The notes beneath the pieces are model-generated. The model did no database searches. It was given only the letters and a program-made list of their open reading frames with translations, and was not told the DNA's origin. From positions 496,001-560,000 of the forward strand of contig CAWHFX010000015.1 in assembly GCA_963828715.1 (NCBI GenBank): a stretch of 64,000 bases of DNA, in the 5' to 3' direction. This stretch comes from JAQGMV01 sp963828715 (GTDB lineage: Bacteria > Pseudomonadota > Gammaproteobacteria > Burkholderiales > SG8-41). The position numbers and the translations under genes were made by a program. Shown here in pieces: positions 63,004 through 64,000 of this stretch; the first letter of the stretch is position 1; each line of letters opens with the position of its first letter.

Positions 63004-63973
63004 ATGTTGTCGATCGTGAGAGTGATCGCCTGTGCTGCGCTGGTCACTGCAGGCTCGGGCCGCCGTGCGCTCGCGCAAAGCTGGCCGACGAAGCCCATCC
63101 GCTGGGTCGTCCCGTTCGCAGCCGGCGGCAGCACCGACCTCAGCGCGCGCGTGATGGCGGAGAACCTGCGCCCGATCCTCGGGCAACCGATCATCATCGA
63201 CAATCGCGCCGGTGCGGCCGGCACGATCGCGGGCGATACCGTCGCGAAGGCGACGCCCGACGGCTACACGTTTCTCGTGGCATCCGCGACGCTGGTCGCG
63301 AACATGAGTCTCTACAAGAATCTGCCTTACGACTTCATCCGCGATCTTGCACCCGTCTCGCAGATGTATTTCTCGACCAACGTGCTCGTGGTGAATCGCA
63401 AGGTGCCGGTCAACAATCTTGCCGAGTTCATCGCCTACGTGAAGGACGGCAAGAACACCGTGCATTACGGTACGGCCGGACACGGCTCGTCGCAGCATCT
63501 CGCAGCGGCGCTCTTCAATCAGATGGTGGGCGGAAACATGGTGCACGTGCCGTACAAAGGCGGCGCCCCTGCTATCACCGGACCTCGTGGGCGGCTCGAT
63601 CGAATCGATCTTCTCACCGCTCATCGAAGCGCTGCCCCACATCAAGTCGGGCGCGCTCAGACCGCTCGGTGTCTGCGGCTTCCGGCGGTCGCCGATCGTG
63701 CCCGACACGCCGCTCATCAGCGAGCTCCTGCCGGGTTACCTCTCGACATCGTGGAACGGCATCTTCGCGCCGGTGAAGACACCGTCCGACATCGTCAACA
63801 GGATGAATCAGGCGCTCCTGAAAATGCTGACCGTGCCGGCAGTCCGGACGCACTTCGCCGAATCGGACAAGGAGCCGGTGGGCAACTCACCGGCGGAATT
63901 CAGGAAGTTCGTCGCGGCCGAAGCCGAGCGTCTGCGCGAGCAGGTGCGGATCTCGGGCGCACGGCTCGATTGA
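63004..63973 (+). CDS. TTT (Bug/TctC family) solute-binding protein, one frameshift as read
   Basis: Last Bug receptor, about 322 residues when repaired. GGAGG precedes the ATG at 63004. Signal peptide IVRVIACAALVTAGSGRRALA, before QSWPTKPIRWVVP. Pocket VPFAAGGSTD, IDNRAGAAGTIA, PDGYTFL. One extra G at about 63580 breaks the frame; its removal gives GGAPAITDLVGGSIESI. It closes the GMC/ThuA cluster, suggesting that a polyol or sugar acid is taken up and oxidised. The remaining 27 bases of the window show nothing. Confidence 0.9.
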
Positions 63974-64000
63974 GCTCTTTTCAGATACTCTCGGACATGC

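Overview
This 64 kb window is high-GC, densely packed chromosomal DNA. It most resembles a Betaproteobacterium of the Burkholderiales type. The main reason is thirteen genes for tripartite tricarboxylate transporter (TTT) solute-binding proteins of the Bug/TctC family, an expansion typical of Bordetella- and Cupriavidus-like soil bacteria. The assignment is inferred; there is no rRNA or other marker gene here.

Layout. 0-5.4 kb: a partial LLM flavin monooxygenase, a translationally coupled alpha/beta hydrolase and NUDIX hydrolase, and three binding proteins. 5.5-7.6 kb: alkylation repair (Ada-AlkA, then Ogt). 7.6-16 kb: six more binding proteins, with two alpha/beta hydrolases between them. 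16-22.1 kb: an FAD dehydrogenase, a Tat-exported amidohydrolase, a cytochrome c lipoprotein, a DUF6152-like protein, an aminotransferase, and an AhpD/carboxymuconolactone-decarboxylase-like gene with an in-frame TGA at the second Cys of its CxxC motif. A hairpin with the geometry of a bacterial SECIS element follows that TGA, so this is a candidate selenoprotein. 22-30.3 kb: a class III CoA-transferase with its own binding protein, a secreted SGNH-like protein, and a molybdenum hydroxylase operon (FAD, 2Fe-2S and Mo subunits) ending in another binding protein. 30.6-33.7 kb: the only complete TTT system (tctC-tctB-tctA). 33.7-40.3 kb: an ABC sugar-type importer with a D-erythronate dehydrogenase and a quinone oxidoreductase. 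40.4-50 kb: an MFS carrier, a small hypothetical protein, a three-gene RND efflux operon, a Gln/Arg-rich secreted coiled-coil protein and a conserved hypothetical protein with an HExxE motif. 50-55.4 kb: a type I restriction operon whose hsdR lacks the helicase motor and which carries a zeta-toxin-like ATPase and a small protein between hsdS and hsdR. 55.5-57.1 kb: aqpZ between gene remnants. 57.1-64 kb: a two-domain CaiB CoA-transferase, and divergently a gluconate-dehydrogenase subunit 3/GMC oxidoreductase pair, a ThuA-like protein and a last binding protein.

How the genes fit together. Most binding proteins sit beside a catabolic enzyme (CoA-transferase, FAD dehydrogenase, Mo hydroxylase, hydrolase, GMC dehydrogenase), which suggests each serves one organic acid or aromatic compound. 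Only one TctAB membrane pair is present. Apart from Ada, no transcription factor is visible.

Quality. Many genes carry one-base frameshifts that, once removed, restore perfect family sequence. Most are single-base insertions, crowded at 5.9-7.0, 53.5-55.0 and 59.7-63.6 kb. They look more like consensus errors than decay. Such genes are entered as reconstructed CDS with the shift positions stated.
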